Shown piece after piece: positions 8,055-16,870 of a DNA stretch of 64,000 nucleotides. Position numbers and translations under genes: made by a program. This stretch comes from an uncultured Nocardioides sp. (GTDB taxonomy: Bacteria; Actinomycetota; Actinomycetes; Propionibacteriales; Nocardioidaceae), in contig NZ_CANKZF010000002.1 in assembly GCF_947488515.1 (NCBI RefSeq), positions 186,001 through 250,000 of the forward strand, read 5' to 3'. Position 1 is the first letter of the stretch. Each line of letters begins with the position of its first letter. Under the pieces are notes generated by a model. That model made no database searches and was not told where the DNA came from. It saw only the letters and a list, made by a program, of their open reading frames with translations.

Positions 8055-9106
8055 CGTTCACGTTCTCCGCGCACGTGCCCGACCGGGACGTCGACGTCAC
8101 CTTCACCGTCGCCTCCGGCGAGACCGTCGCGCTGCTGGGCCCCAACGGCGCCGGCAAGTCCACCGTGCTCGCCGTCGCTGCCGGGCTGATCCGCCCCGAC
8201 AAGGGCGAGATCACGCTCGACGGTCGCCCCCTCACCACCACAGGGGGCAGCGGCCGGCACGCCTGGGTCGCGCCGCACGACCGCGAGATCGCCCTCCTCG
8301 CCCAGGACCCGCTCCTGTTCCCGCACCTCTCGGTGCTCGACAACGTCGAGTTCGCCCCACGCGCCCGCGGCGTCGCCCGCTCGCGGGCGCACGCGACCGC
8401 ACGACACTGGCTCGACCAGGTCGGGGTCGCGGAGCTGGCCGACCGCAGGCCCTCCCAGATCTCAGGAGGACAGGCCCAGCGCGTCGCCGTCGCCCGCGCG
8501 CTGGCAGCAGACCCCAGGCTGCTGCTCCTCGACGAGCCGATGGCCGCCCTCGACGTCGCGGTCACCCCGGCACTGCGCCAGACGCTTCGCAGCGTGCTCG
8601 CCGAGCGAAGCGTCGTCCTCGTCACCCACGACGCCCTCGACGCCCTGCTCCTCGCCGACACCGTCATCGTGCTCGACCGCGGCAGGATCGTCGAGCAGGG
8701 CCCGGCGGCCGAGGTCCTGACGCGGCCCCGCAGCGCCTTCGCCGCCCGGATCGCCGGGCTCAACATCCTGCGCGGGACCTGGCACGGCGATCGCGTGCAG
8801 ACCCCGGACGGCGCCACCATCCAGGGCATGGTCGACGGCGACAGCCCTCGCGACGGCGACACCGCGGTCGCCGTGTTCTCGCCCTCGGCGGTCTCGGTGT
8901 TCCGGGACCCGCCGGGCGGCAGCCCACGCAACGTGCTCGCCGCCCGCGTCACCGAGATCGAGCCCCACGGTGACCGCATCCGCGTCCGCGCCGCAGGGCT
9001 CAGCGCCGACGTCACCGCCCAGGCCGTCGCCGAGCTGGACCTGGTCCCGGGCGCCGCCGTCACCTTCAGCGTGAAGGCCACCGAGGTCGCCGTCTACCGC
9101 AGCTGA
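8051..9106 (+). CDS. modC: Molybdate ABC transporter ATP-binding protein with C-terminal TOBE domain
   Basis: Protein of 351 residues starting at GTG inside the modB stop. Walker A is GPNGAGKST (30-38), the signature is [14 protein letters not shown], Walker B is [12 protein letters not shown], and the switch His is in [13 protein letters not shown]. Residues ~230-351 hold the accessory TOBE region ([17 protein letters not shown]) that senses cytoplasmic molybdate in ModC proteins. It hydrolyses ATP to drive uptake. The gene ends 12 bases from the convergent LacI gene. Confidence 0.93.
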   Translation: MTFTFSAHVPDRDVDVTFTVASGETVALLGPNGAGKSTVLAVAAGLIRPDKGEITLDGRPLTTTGGSGRHAWVAPHDREIALLAQDPLLFPHLSVLDNVEFAPRARGVARSRAHATARHWLDQVGVAELADRRPSQISGGQAQRVAVARALAADPRLLLLDEPMAALDVAVTPALRQTLRSVLAERSVVLVTHDALDALLLADTVIVLDRGRIVEQGPAAEVLTRPRSAFAARIAGLNILRGTWHGDRVQTPDGATIQGMVDGDSPRDGDTAVAVFSPSAVSVFRDPPGGSPRNVLAARVTEIEPHGDRIRVRAAGLSADVTAQAVAELDLVPGAAVTFSVKATEVAVYRS

Positions 9107-9117
9107 CGGGGCGGTCC

Positions 9118-10131
9118 TCAGCCACGGGTCGAGCGACGGGCGACCAGCTCGGGGGTGAAGACGACCTGCTGGTGCAGGTGGTCGGGGTTCTCCGCCTCGT
9201 CGAGCACGAGCTCGGCGGCACGACGTCCGAGCTCCTGGCGCGGCTGGCGCACCGAGGTGAGCGGCACGGCAGCTGCAGCGGCGTACTCGATGTCGTCGTA
9301 GCCGACGATGGCCAGGTCGCCGGGCACCGAGAGACCGGCGGTGCTGAGCTGCTGGAGCAGGCCGAGCGCCAGCAGGTCGTTGGCGCAGAACGCCGCCGTC
9401 GGGCGTCGGCTGCTCGCGATCCCCATCACCCGCTCGCCCGCCGAGCGTCCCTCGGCGACGGTGAGGGCCTCGGTGCCGACCACGACCAGCTGGTCCTCGG
9501 GCAGGTCGGCGGCGACCCAGGCCTCGCGGGCGCCCGCGAGGCGGTCGCGCACCTGCCCGATCGTCTCGGGGCCGCCGATGAACGCGACCCGGGTGTGCCC
9601 GGCCTCCACGAGGTGCTCGACGGCCAGTCGCCCGCCGAGGACGTCGTCGACCGCGACGGAGCAGAAGTGGTCGTCGTCGCGCGTGCGGTCCACGATCACC
9701 AGCGGCGTGCCGTTGCGGCGTACGTCGTCCAGCGCGGCGGCGTTGGGGTCGACGGGCGTGACGAGGATCCCCTGCACCCGCTGCTCGACGAGGTGCGCCA
9801 GGTAGTCACCCTCGCGGGAGGCCCGGTTGTCGGAGTGGCACAGGAAGAGCGAGAGCCCGGCCGACTCGGCGGCGAGCTCCGCACCCTGCGCGACGTCGGT
9901 GAAGAAGGGGTTGCGGGCGTCGAGCAGGACGTAGGCCAGCGTGCGGCTCCGTCCGGCGCGCAGCTGGCGGGCCGACTCGTTGCGGACGAACCCGAGGTCG
10001 CGCATGGCCTGCTCGACCTTCGCCCGGGTGGCGGGGGAGACCCGCTCGGGCCGGTTGAGGACGTTGCTCACGGTGCCGAGCGAGACGTGGGCGAGCGCAG
10101 CGACGTCCTTGACCGACGAGGCCTTCGCCAC
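9118..10131 (-). CDS. LacI family repressor of the rhamnose operon
   Basis: Protein of 337 residues: HTH (VKDVAALAHVSLGTVSNVLN) with hinge helix, then a periplasmic-binding-type effector domain (YVLLDARNPFFTDVAQGAE; GYDDIEYAAAAAVPLTSVRQ). The GTG at 10131 is chosen because AGGGGG precedes it at proper distance; ATG 10149 lacks an RBS. It is divergent from the rhamnose transporter operon, with operator-like sequences between them, so it most likely represses that operon and itself and releases on a rhamnose pathway metabolite. The effector identity is inferred from context. Confidence 0.88.
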   Translation of the reverse strand: MAKASSVKDVAALAHVSLGTVSNVLNRPERVSPATRAKVEQAMRDLGFVRNESARQLRAGRSRTLAYVLLDARNPFFTDVAQGAELAAESAGLSLFLCHSDNRASREGDYLAHLVEQRVQGILVTPVDPNAAALDDVRRNGTPLVIVDRTRDDDHFCSVAVDDVLGGRLAVEHLVEAGHTRVAFIGGPETIGQVRDRLAGAREAWVAADLPEDQLVVVGTEALTVAEGRSAGERVMGIASSRRPTAAFCANDLLALGLLQQLSTAGLSVPGDLAIVGYDDIEYAAAAAVPLTSVRQPRQELGRRAAELVLDEAENPDHLHQQVVFTPELVARRSTRG

Positions 10132-10266
10132 GACAGCCCCCTCTCGCATCGCCGTCGTCACGAGGGTCGCGCCGGGCGTTGAAACGATTGTCGACCCGGA
10201 GCGTACGCCATCGCGGCCCCTCGCGTGGCGAGCCGACGACGCTCCAGAAATGGCCCGGGGTGACTG

Positions 10267-10296
10267 TTGACAGGTGTGACGACCCTCACCTACCGT
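10267..10296 (+). promoter_or_regulatory. Promoter of the rhamnose operon
   Basis: A perfect -35 TTGACA (10267-10272) is followed after 18 bases by TACCGT (10291-10296), which fits TANNNT. The predicted transcription start falls in the palindrome at 10301-10314, an ideal place for repression. Confidence 0.6.
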
Positions 10297-10300
10297 TCCG

Positions 10301-10314
10301 TTGAAACCTTTCAA
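10301..10314. promoter_or_regulatory. LacI-type operator of the rhamnose operon
   Basis: TTGAAACCTTTCAA is a perfect palindrome and matches the usual LacI-family pattern TGAAACNNTTTCA. It sits directly after the -10 box and 14 bases before the start codon of the ABC ATPase. A related half-site, TTGAAACG, lies at 10179-10186 nearer the repressor gene, allowing looping or autoregulation. Confidence 0.7.
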
Positions 10315-10327
10315 ACCGAGGAGCCAC

Positions 10328-11845
10328 ATGTCTGCCAGCAACGCCGCCGCACCGGTGCTCGTGCTGCGCGACGTCTCCAAGTCGTTCGGCCCCGTCGTCG
10401 CCCTGCGCTCCGGCAGCCTGCGCGTCGAGGCGGGCTCGATCCACGCCCTGGTGGGGGAGAACGGCGCCGGCAAGTCGACGCTGGTCAAGGTCGTCGCCGG
10501 CGTGCACCGCCGCGACTCGGGCACGTTCGAGCTCGGTGGCGAGGCCGTCGACTTCTCCTCCACGGCCGAGTCGAAGAAGTCGGGCGTCGCGGTGATCTAC
10601 CAGGAGCCGACGCTCTTCCCCGACCTCTCGGTCACCGAGAACATCTTCATGGGCCGCCAGATCCTCGCCTCGGGGCGGCGCATCGACCGCGCGGCGATGT
10701 ACGCCGAGGCGGAGCGGCTCTTCGACCGGCTCGGGGTGCGGATCGACCCCCGCCGTCCGGCCGAGGGCCTCTCGATCGCCGACCAGCAGATCATCGAGAT
10801 CGCCAAGGCCATCTCGCTCGACGCCCGGCTGCTCGTCATGGACGAGCCGACCGCCGCGCTGAGCGGCGTCGAGGTCGACCGGCTGTTCGCCGTCGCCCGC
10901 AGCCTGCGCGACGAGGGCCGCGCGCTCGTCTTCATCTCCCACCGCTTCGACGAGGTCTTCGACCTCGCCGACACCGTCACCGTCATGCGCGACGGCTCCT
11001 ACATCGACACCTTGACGATCGCCGAGACCACGCCGTCCGAGCTGGTCTCGCTGATGGTCGGCCGCGACGTCGACGACCTGTTCCCCAAGGTGGCCGCCGA
11101 GATCGGCGAGCCGGTCCTGCAGGTGCGCGGCCTCAGCCGCGCCGGCGTCTTCCACGACATCGACCTCGACGTCCGCGCCGGCGAGATCGTCGGACTGGCC
11201 GGCCTGGTCGGCGCCGGGCGCAGCGAGGTCGCACGAGCCGTCTTCGGCGTCGACTCCTACGACTCCGGGTCGGTCTCGGTGTCCGGTCGACCGGTCAGGG
11301 CCAAGGCCCCCCGGTCCGCGATCCGCGCCGGCATGGCGTTCATCCCCGAGGACCGCCGCAAGCAGGGCCTCGTCATCGACTCCTCGGTCTCCCGCAACGT
11401 CGCCGGCGTCATCCGCCGCGGCATCGCGAAGGCCGGCCTGCTGACCTCCTCCATGGAGAACCGGGCCGCCGGCCCCTGGGCCGGACGCCTGGAGGTGAAG
11501 ACCAGCGCGCTCGACATGACCGCGGCCACGATGAGCGGCGGCAACCAGCAGAAGGTCGTCATCGCCAAGTGGCTCGCCACCGATCCCAAGCTGCTGATCA
11601 TCGACGAGCCCACCCGGGGCATCGACGTCGGCACCAAGGCCGAGGTGCACCGGCTGCTCTCCGAGCTCGCCGGGCAGGGCCTCGCGATCCTGATGATCTC
11701 CTCCGAGCTCCCCGAGGTCCTCGGCATGGCCGACCGCGTCGTCGTCCTGTGCGAGGGCCGGATCACCGCCGAGCTCGACCGTGCCGACGCCACCCCCGAG
11801 GCCGTCATGCACGCCGCCACCCACCAGCTGGAGGACGCCCGATGA
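10328..11845 (+). CDS. rhaT: Rhamnose ABC transporter, tandem ATP-binding protein
   Basis: Protein of 505 residues with two ABC domains, as in carbohydrate uptake (CUT2) importers. The first has Walker A GENGAGKST (43-51) and Walker B LLVMDEPTAALS. The second has the degenerate P-loop GLVGAGRSE and signature MSGGNQQKVVIAKWL with LLIIDEPTRGID. The first signature, GLSIADQQIIEIAKA, is also degenerate, which is common in the family. ATG 10328 has GAGGAG upstream; a longer TTG frame begins inside the operator and is rejected. First gene of the operon; rhamnose specificity comes from the neighbouring catabolic genes. Confidence 0.9.
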   Translation: MSASNAAAPVLVLRDVSKSFGPVVALRSGSLRVEAGSIHALVGENGAGKSTLVKVVAGVHRRDSGTFELGGEAVDFSSTAESKKSGVAVIYQEPTLFPDLSVTENIFMGRQILASGRRIDRAAMYAEAERLFDRLGVRIDPRRPAEGLSIADQQIIEIAKAISLDARLLVMDEPTAALSGVEVDRLFAVARSLRDEGRALVFISHRFDEVFDLADTVTVMRDGSYIDTLTIAETTPSELVSLMVGRDVDDLFPKVAAEIGEPVLQVRGLSRAGVFHDIDLDVRAGEIVGLAGLVGAGRSEVARAVFGVDSYDSGSVSVSGRPVRAKAPRSAIRAGMAFIPEDRRKQGLVIDSSVSRNVAGVIRRGIAKAGLLTSSMENRAAGPWAGRLEVKTSALDMTAATMSGGNQQKVVIAKWLATDPKLLIIDEPTRGIDVGTKAEVHRLLSELAGQGLAILMISSELPEVLGMADRVVVLCEGRITAELDRADATPEAVMHAATHQLEDAR

Positions 11846-11910
11846 ACACCCCACGGCGTTCTTCTCCTCCGCTTCGCTCCCCCGAACAACCCCGTAGGGA
11901 CCCCAAAGAC

Positions 11911-13011
11911 ATGAGCCACACCGACGTCGAGCGCCCGGACTCGGGCCACGACGGTTCCGACACCACGGAGGTGTCCGCGAGCGAGGCGCTGCTCGTCGAG
12001 CCGAGCCGGCTCTCCCCGACGCGCCGCGCGCTGACGACCGTGCTCCGCTCGCGTGAGCTGTCGATCTTCCTCGTGCTGGTGGCGGTCGTCGTGCTCGCCA
12101 CCACGAAGAACAACGGCTTCCTGTTCAGCAGCGACGGCTGGCGCAACTTCCTGCTCAACCCGTCGATCCTCCTGCTGCTCGCCGTCGGCCAGGCCGTCGT
12201 GATCATCACCCGCAACGTCGACCTCTCCGTCGGCTCGGTGATGGCGCTGACCGCCTATCTCACCGGCCGGCTGTTCATCGAGCAGCCCAACATCCCGATC
12301 GTCGCGGTGCTGGCGGCGTGCCTGCTGCTCGGCGCGGTCCTCGGCCTCGTCAACGGCGTGCTGGTGGCGTACGGCGGTGTGCCTGCGCTGGTCATCACGC
12401 TCGGCACGCTCTACATCTACCGCGGCATCATGCTCACCTGGGCCGGCAGCGACCGGATCAACGCCGGCGACCTGCCCCGCGAGTTCCTCCAGCTCGGCAC
12501 CCGCTCGGTGCTCGGCGTGCCGCTCCTCACGATCCTCGCGCTCGTCGTCCTGGCGATCGTCGGCTACTACCTCTACACCGCCCGAGGTGGTCGCGAGCTC
12601 TACGCGATCGGCTCCGACCCGGACGCCGCGGTCCTCTACGGCCTGCCCGTACGCCGCCGCCTGCTCGCGGCGTTCGTCCTGAGCGGCGCGCTGGCGGGTC
12701 TCGCCGGTGCCCTCTACACCGCCCGCTACGGCACCGTGAGCTCGAGCGTCGGCCTGGGCATCGAGCTGCAGGCCGTCGCCGCGGCAGTCATCGGTGGCGT
12801 CGCGATCTTCGGCGGCAGCGGCACCGTGTGGGGCGCGGCGATCGGCGCCTTCCTGCTCGTGACCATCAACCGGGCCCTGCCCAGCCTCGGCATCGAGGAC
12901 TTCTGGCAGCGCGCCGTCGTCGGCGCCCTGATCCTCGGCGCGATCGTGCTCGACCGCGTCCTCGCCGTCAGACAGGCCCGCAAGCTCGCCGAATCGAGGG
13001 ACCACTCATGA
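11911..13011 (+). CDS. rhaP: Rhamnose ABC transporter permease 1
   Basis: CUT2 membrane permease with about eight to ten helices; RNVDLSVGSVMALTAYLTGR and AVIGGVAIFGGSGTVWGAAI are family landmarks. Two starts are possible. ATG 11842 overlaps the ATPase stop and has GGAGGA, but adds 23 low-complexity residues. ATG 11911 follows a leader (ACAACCCCGTAGGGA) closely like the one before the aldolase gene at 16871. I prefer 11911 (366 residues), with moderate certainty. The stop overlaps the next permease. It forms a heterodimeric channel with it. Confidence 0.85.
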   Translation: MSHTDVERPDSGHDGSDTTEVSASEALLVEPSRLSPTRRALTTVLRSRELSIFLVLVAVVVLATTKNNGFLFSSDGWRNFLLNPSILLLLAVGQAVVIITRNVDLSVGSVMALTAYLTGRLFIEQPNIPIVAVLAACLLLGAVLGLVNGVLVAYGGVPALVITLGTLYIYRGIMLTWAGSDRINAGDLPREFLQLGTRSVLGVPLLTILALVVLAIVGYYLYTARGGRELYAIGSDPDAAVLYGLPVRRRLLAAFVLSGALAGLAGALYTARYGTVSSSVGLGIELQAVAAAVIGGVAIFGGSGTVWGAAIGAFLLVTINRALPSLGIEDFWQRAVVGALILGAIVLDRVLAVRQARKLAESRDHS

Positions 13012-14081
13012 CGACCACCCAGTCCCCGGCTGCGCCGACCCGCACGTACGCCGACTACTCGGCGCCGCTGTGGCGGCGCTGGCTCCTGACCCGCGAGTTG
13101 GCCGTCATCGCGCTGACCGTCGTGGTCTTCGTCTACGCGACGATCAACGTGGACAACTTCGACGGCCCGCTGACCGTGAAGTTCCTCCTCCAGGACATCG
13201 CACCCATCCTGCTGATCGCCCTGCCGATGACGCTGATCATCATCACCGGCGAGATCGACCTGTCGGTCGCCAGCATCATGGGCCTGAGCAGCGTGCTGCT
13301 CGGCGTCTTCCACGACGGCGGCATGTCGATCCCGGTCGCAGCGGTCCTCGCGCTGCTGGCCGGGCTGGCGTGCGGCGCCCTCAACGGCTTCCTCATCGCC
13401 TACGTCGGGCTGCCGTCGCTCGCCGTCACCATCGGCACGCTCGCGCTCTTCCGCGGCATCGCCGTCGGCCTGCTCGGCACGACAGCCATCACCGACTTCA
13501 CGGACAAGTGGTCCGACCTCGCGACCAACACCATCGGCGAGTCACGGATCCCGCTGGTGATGATCCCCTTCGCGGTGCTGACCATCGCCTTCGTCGTGCT
13601 GCTGCACTTCTCCACCTTCGGGCGCGGCATCTACGAGATCGGGCTCAACGACGAGGCGGCCCACTTCACCGGCGTCAACGTCGCCCGGACCAAGTTCATC
13701 CTCTTCGTCCTCTCGGGCGTGGTGTCCGCCTTTGCCGGCATCTACTTCACCCTGCGCTACGGCTCGGCCCGCGGCGACAACGCCACCGGCTACGAGCTCC
13801 AGGTGATCGCCGCTGTCCTCCTCGGCGGCGTCTCGATCTTCGGCGGCCGCGGCCGGCTGCACGGCGTGCTCGCCGGCGTCGTGCTGATCGGCGTCATCTC
13901 CAGCGCCCTGCGCCTGGAGAGCGTGACGGTCAACGTCACCAACATCATCGTCGGCCTGCTGCTCGTGGCCTCGGTGATCCTCCCCAGCGTCCTTGCGTGG
14001 ACCTCGTCGAGGTTGCCCCGCAAGGCAGCGACTCCTCCGGAGTCGAGCCCCACCCCGAACGCCGCATCCGCCGGCGTCTAG
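13008..14081 (+). CDS. rhaQ: Rhamnose ABC transporter permease 2
   Basis: CUT2 permease of 357 residues, start ATG within the stop of permease 1. TGEIDLSVASIMGLSSVLLG and AVLLGGVSIFGGRGRLHGVL parallel the same motifs in its partner. A Pro/Ser-rich tail (residues ~335-357) is cytoplasmic and probably disordered. RhaP and RhaQ together make the translocation pore through which rhamnose delivered by the binding protein enters the cell. Confidence 0.88.
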   Translation: MTTTQSPAAPTRTYADYSAPLWRRWLLTRELAVIALTVVVFVYATINVDNFDGPLTVKFLLQDIAPILLIALPMTLIIITGEIDLSVASIMGLSSVLLGVFHDGGMSIPVAAVLALLAGLACGALNGFLIAYVGLPSLAVTIGTLALFRGIAVGLLGTTAITDFTDKWSDLATNTIGESRIPLVMIPFAVLTIAFVVLLHFSTFGRGIYEIGLNDEAAHFTGVNVARTKFILFVLSGVVSAFAGIYFTLRYGSARGDNATGYELQVIAAVLLGGVSIFGGRGRLHGVLAGVVLIGVISSALRLESVTVNVTNIIVGLLLVASVILPSVLAWTSSRLPRKAATPPESSPTPNAASAGV

Positions 14082-14103
14082 GAACCCGAAAGGCAGACCC
14101 AAG

Positions 14104-15150
14104 ATGAAGTTCCACACCCGGCGGCCGATCGCACTGGCTGCGATCATCCTCACCGCCTCCGCGGCGCTCACCGCGTGCGGCAGCGACGACGGCGGCGACA
14201 GCGGCTCCGACAGCAGCAGCGACGGCGGCGGCGAGCTCAGCATGACGATGCTGCCGAAGAACCTCGGCAACCCCTACTTCGACACCAGCACCGCCGGTGC
14301 CGAGGCAGCAGCCGAGGACCTCGGCGCCGAGATCGAGGAGGTCGGTCCCGAGACCGCCAGCCCCGACGCCCAGGTGTCCTACATCAACACCGTCGCCCAG
14401 CAGGGCAAGGACGCCCTGATCCTGTCGGCCAACGACCCCGAGGCCCTCTGCGACGCGATCGACGAGGCCCGCAGCGCCGACGTCAAGGTGATCACCTTCG
14501 ACGCCGACACCAACCCCGACTGCCGCGACCTGTTCATCAACCAGGCCACCGCCGAGGGCATCGCCGCCAAGCAGCTCGAGCTGATCTCCGACCAGATCGG
14601 CGGCAAGGGCGAGATCGCCATCCTGTCCGCGGCCGCCAACGCGACGAACCAGAACGCGTGGATCGACATGATGGAGAAGGAGCTCGCCGACAACCCCGAC
14701 TACGCCGACATCGAGCTGGTCGACACGGTTTACGGCGACGACGACGACCAGAAGTCGTTCGACCAGACCGAGGCGCTGCTGCAGAACCACCCCGACCTCA
14801 AGGGCATCATCTCGCCCACCACGGTCGGCATCGCGGCCGCGGCCCGCTACCTGTCGGACTCCTCCTCCAAGGGCAAGGTCGCGCTGACCGGTCTGGGCAC
14901 CCCCAACCAGATGCGGGAGTACGTCGAGAACGGCACCGTCGAGTCCTTCGCGCTGTGGAACCCGAGCGACCTCGGCGCCCTCGCCACCTACGCCGCGGCC
15001 GCCCTGGCCAACGGTGACATCTCGGGCGAGGAGGGCGACTCCTTCGAGGCGGGCGACCTCGGCGAGTTCGAGGTCGGCGCCGACGGCGTCGTCCTGCTCG
15101 GTGAGCCGTTCACCTTCAACGCCGACAACATCGGCGACTTCGACTTCTGA
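14104..15150 (+). CDS. rhaS: Rhamnose ABC transporter substrate-binding lipoprotein
   Basis: Protein of 348 residues. A lipoprotein signal ends at LTAC (Cys25), followed by a Gly/Ser/Asp-rich tether to about residue 45. The remainder is a type I periplasmic-binding fold (SMTMLPKNLGNPYFDTSTAG; ILSANDPEALCDAIDEARSA; VITFDADTNPDCRDLFINQA). It binds the sugar outside the membrane for RhaPQT. A 22-base gap with a GAAAGG RBS separates it from permease 2. A strong hairpin follows the stop. Confidence 0.9.
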   Translation: MKFHTRRPIALAAIILTASAALTACGSDDGGDSGSDSSSDGGGELSMTMLPKNLGNPYFDTSTAGAEAAAEDLGAEIEEVGPETASPDAQVSYINTVAQQGKDALILSANDPEALCDAIDEARSADVKVITFDADTNPDCRDLFINQATAEGIAAKQLELISDQIGGKGEIAILSAAANATNQNAWIDMMEKELADNPDYADIELVDTVYGDDDDQKSFDQTEALLQNHPDLKGIISPTTVGIAAAARYLSDSSSKGKVALTGLGTPNQMREYVENGTVESFALWNPSDLGALATYAAAALANGDISGEEGDSFEAGDLGEFEVGADGVVLLGEPFTFNADNIGDFDF

Positions 15151-15165
15151 GTCGAACCACCACGT

Positions 15166-15203
15166 CCCGGGGCCGTCGGACTCGAGCCGCCGCCGGCCCC
15201 GGG
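15166..15203 (+). terminator. Perfect 10-bp hairpin after rhaS
   Basis: CCCGGGGCCG (15166-15175) pairs perfectly with CGGCCCCGGG (15194-15203) across an 18-base loop. There is no T-run. Since catabolic genes for the same sugar follow, it is more likely a partial terminator or 3' stabiliser that raises binding-protein output than a full stop. Confidence 0.55.
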
Positions 15204-15221
15204 ACTCCCCACCCACCACTC

Positions 15222-15257
15222 GTGGTCGAGGAAGCGCGCCAGCGCTGTCACGAGACC
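15222..15257. repeat. REP-like intergenic element, copy 2
   Basis: It begins GTGGTCGAGGAAGC, identical to the first 14 bases of the element at 2421, contains the small inverted repeat AGCGC/GCGCT, and ends with ACGAGACC, which partly complements the start. I recall elements of this kind as frequent between genes in Nocardioides genomes. It lies just upstream of the mutarotase RBS. Confidence 0.5.
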
Positions 15258-15280
15258 TCCCCGCCGGACAGGAGCGTGTG

Positions 15281-15670
15281 ATGCACCGCGTCTGCTTCAC
15301 CCTGCAGGTCCGCACGGACCGCATGGACGAGTACGCCGAGCGCCACGCCGCCGTGTGGCCCGAGATGCTCCGCGCCCTCCACGACACCGGCTGGACGAAC
15401 TACTCCCTCTTCCTGCGCGAGGACGGCCTGCTCGTCGGCTACCTCGAGACGTCTGATCTCGCCGCCGCGCAGGAGGGCATGGCCCGCACCGACGTGAACG
15501 CCCGCTGGCAGGCGGAGATGGCCGAGTTCTTCGTCGACCTCGACCTCCCGCCCGACCAGGGCTTCTGGCAGCTGGCCGAGGTCTTCCACCTCGAGGACCA
15601 GCTCGCCGCCCACACCTCCACCAGCACGGCCACCGACTCACCCACTCCCACAGCTCAGGACCCGTCATGA
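15281..15670 (+). CDS. rhaM: L-rhamnose mutarotase
   Basis: Protein of 129 residues; the conserved core is the first ~105, with a Thr/Ser-rich tail. MHRVCFTLQVRTDRMDEYAE, HAAVWPEML and NYSLFLREDGLLVGYLE are the family motifs, with His and Tyr catalytic candidates. It interconverts alpha and beta anomers of L-rhamnose, feeding the isomerase. The stop TGA overlaps the ATG of the isomerase. ATG 15281 is the family start; the frame extends upstream to 15014 only by chance through rhaS sequence. Confidence 0.9.
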   Translation: MHRVCFTLQVRTDRMDEYAERHAAVWPEMLRALHDTGWTNYSLFLREDGLLVGYLETSDLAAAQEGMARTDVNARWQAEMAEFFVDLDLPPDQGFWQLAEVFHLEDQLAAHTSTSTATDSPTPTAQDPS

Positions 15671-16839
15671 CCACCCCTTCTGGCTTCTCCACCATCAGCG
15701 ACCGGCTCGGCGAACTCGCGATCGAGGTGCCGTCCTGGGCCTACGGCAACTCCGGCACCCGCTTCAAGGTGTTCGGCACCCCCGGCACCCCGCGCACCGT
15801 CGAGGAGAAGATCGCCGACGCCGCGGCGGTGCACCGCTTCACCGGCCTGGCGCCCACCGTGGCGCTCCACATCCCGTGGGACGAGGTCGACGACTACGCC
15901 GCGCTGTCGTCGTACGCCAAGGAGCAGGGCGTTGCGCTCGGCACGATCAACTCCAACACCTTCCAGGACGACGACTACAAGCTCGGCGCGCTGACCCACA
16001 CCGACCCGCGGGTGCGGCAGAAGGCGATCGACCACCACTTCGCCTGCATCGAGGTGATGCACCAGACCGGCTCGCAGGACCTGAAGATCTGGCTCGCCGA
16101 GGGCACCAACTACCCCGGCCAGGGCGACATGCGCGCCCGCCAGGACCGGCTCGCCGAGGGCCTGAGCACCATCTACGACAGGCTCGCCGAGGACCAGCGG
16201 CTCGTGCTCGAGTACAAGTTCTTCGAGCCGGCGTTCTACCACACCGACGTCCCGGACTGGGGCACGTCGTACGCCCACGTGGCCGCCCTCGGCGACCGCG
16301 CGAAGGTGTGCCTCGACACCGGCCACCACGCGCCCGGCACCAACATCGAGTTCATCGTGGCCCAGCTGCTGCGCCTCGGGAAGCTCGGCTCGTTCGACTT
16401 CAACAGCCGCTTCTACGCCGACGACGACCTCATCGTCGGTGCGGCCGACCCCTTCCAGCTGTTCCGGATCATGGTCGAGGTCATCCGCGGCGGCGGCTTC
16501 GGCGCGGAGAGCGACGTCGCGCTGATGCTCGACCAGTGCCACAACATCGAGGACAAGATCCCCGGCCAGATCCGCTCCGTGCTCAACGTCCAGGAGATGA
16601 CCGCCCGCGCGCTGCTCCTCGACACCGAGGCCCTCGACGAGGCGCGCTCCGCCGGCGACGTGCTGCGTGCCAACGAGATCTTCATGGACGCCTTCTACAC
16701 CGACGTACGCCGTGACCTGGCCGCGTGGCGCGAGGAGCGCGGCCTGCCGGCCGACCCGATGCGCGCCTACCTCGAGTCGGGCTACCAGCAGCAGATCGAG
16801 GCCGACCGCGTCGGCGGCTCGCAAGCCGGCTGGAACTGA
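15667..16839 (+). CDS. rhaI: L-rhamnose isomerase (RhaI type)
   Basis: Protein of 390 residues, a TIM-barrel sugar isomerase that converts L-rhamnose to L-rhamnulose with divalent metal. Metal and substrate segments are visible: LEYKFFEPAFYHTD, CLDTGHHAPGTNIE and FDFNSRFYADDD. The type is that of Pseudomonas stutzeri and actinobacteria rather than E. coli RhaA. It is translationally coupled to the mutarotase and 31 bases upstream of the aldolase gene. Confidence 0.92.
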   Translation: MTTPSGFSTISDRLGELAIEVPSWAYGNSGTRFKVFGTPGTPRTVEEKIADAAAVHRFTGLAPTVALHIPWDEVDDYAALSSYAKEQGVALGTINSNTFQDDDYKLGALTHTDPRVRQKAIDHHFACIEVMHQTGSQDLKIWLAEGTNYPGQGDMRARQDRLAEGLSTIYDRLAEDQRLVLEYKFFEPAFYHTDVPDWGTSYAHVAALGDRAKVCLDTGHHAPGTNIEFIVAQLLRLGKLGSFDFNSRFYADDDLIVGAADPFQLFRIMVEVIRGGGFGAESDVALMLDQCHNIEDKIPGQIRSVLNVQEMTARALLLDTEALDEARSAGDVLRANEIFMDAFYTDVRRDLAAWREERGLPADPMRAYLESGYQQQIEADRVGGSQAGWN

Positions 16840-16870
16840 CCCCCCACAACCCCGTTAGGAAACCTGCACC

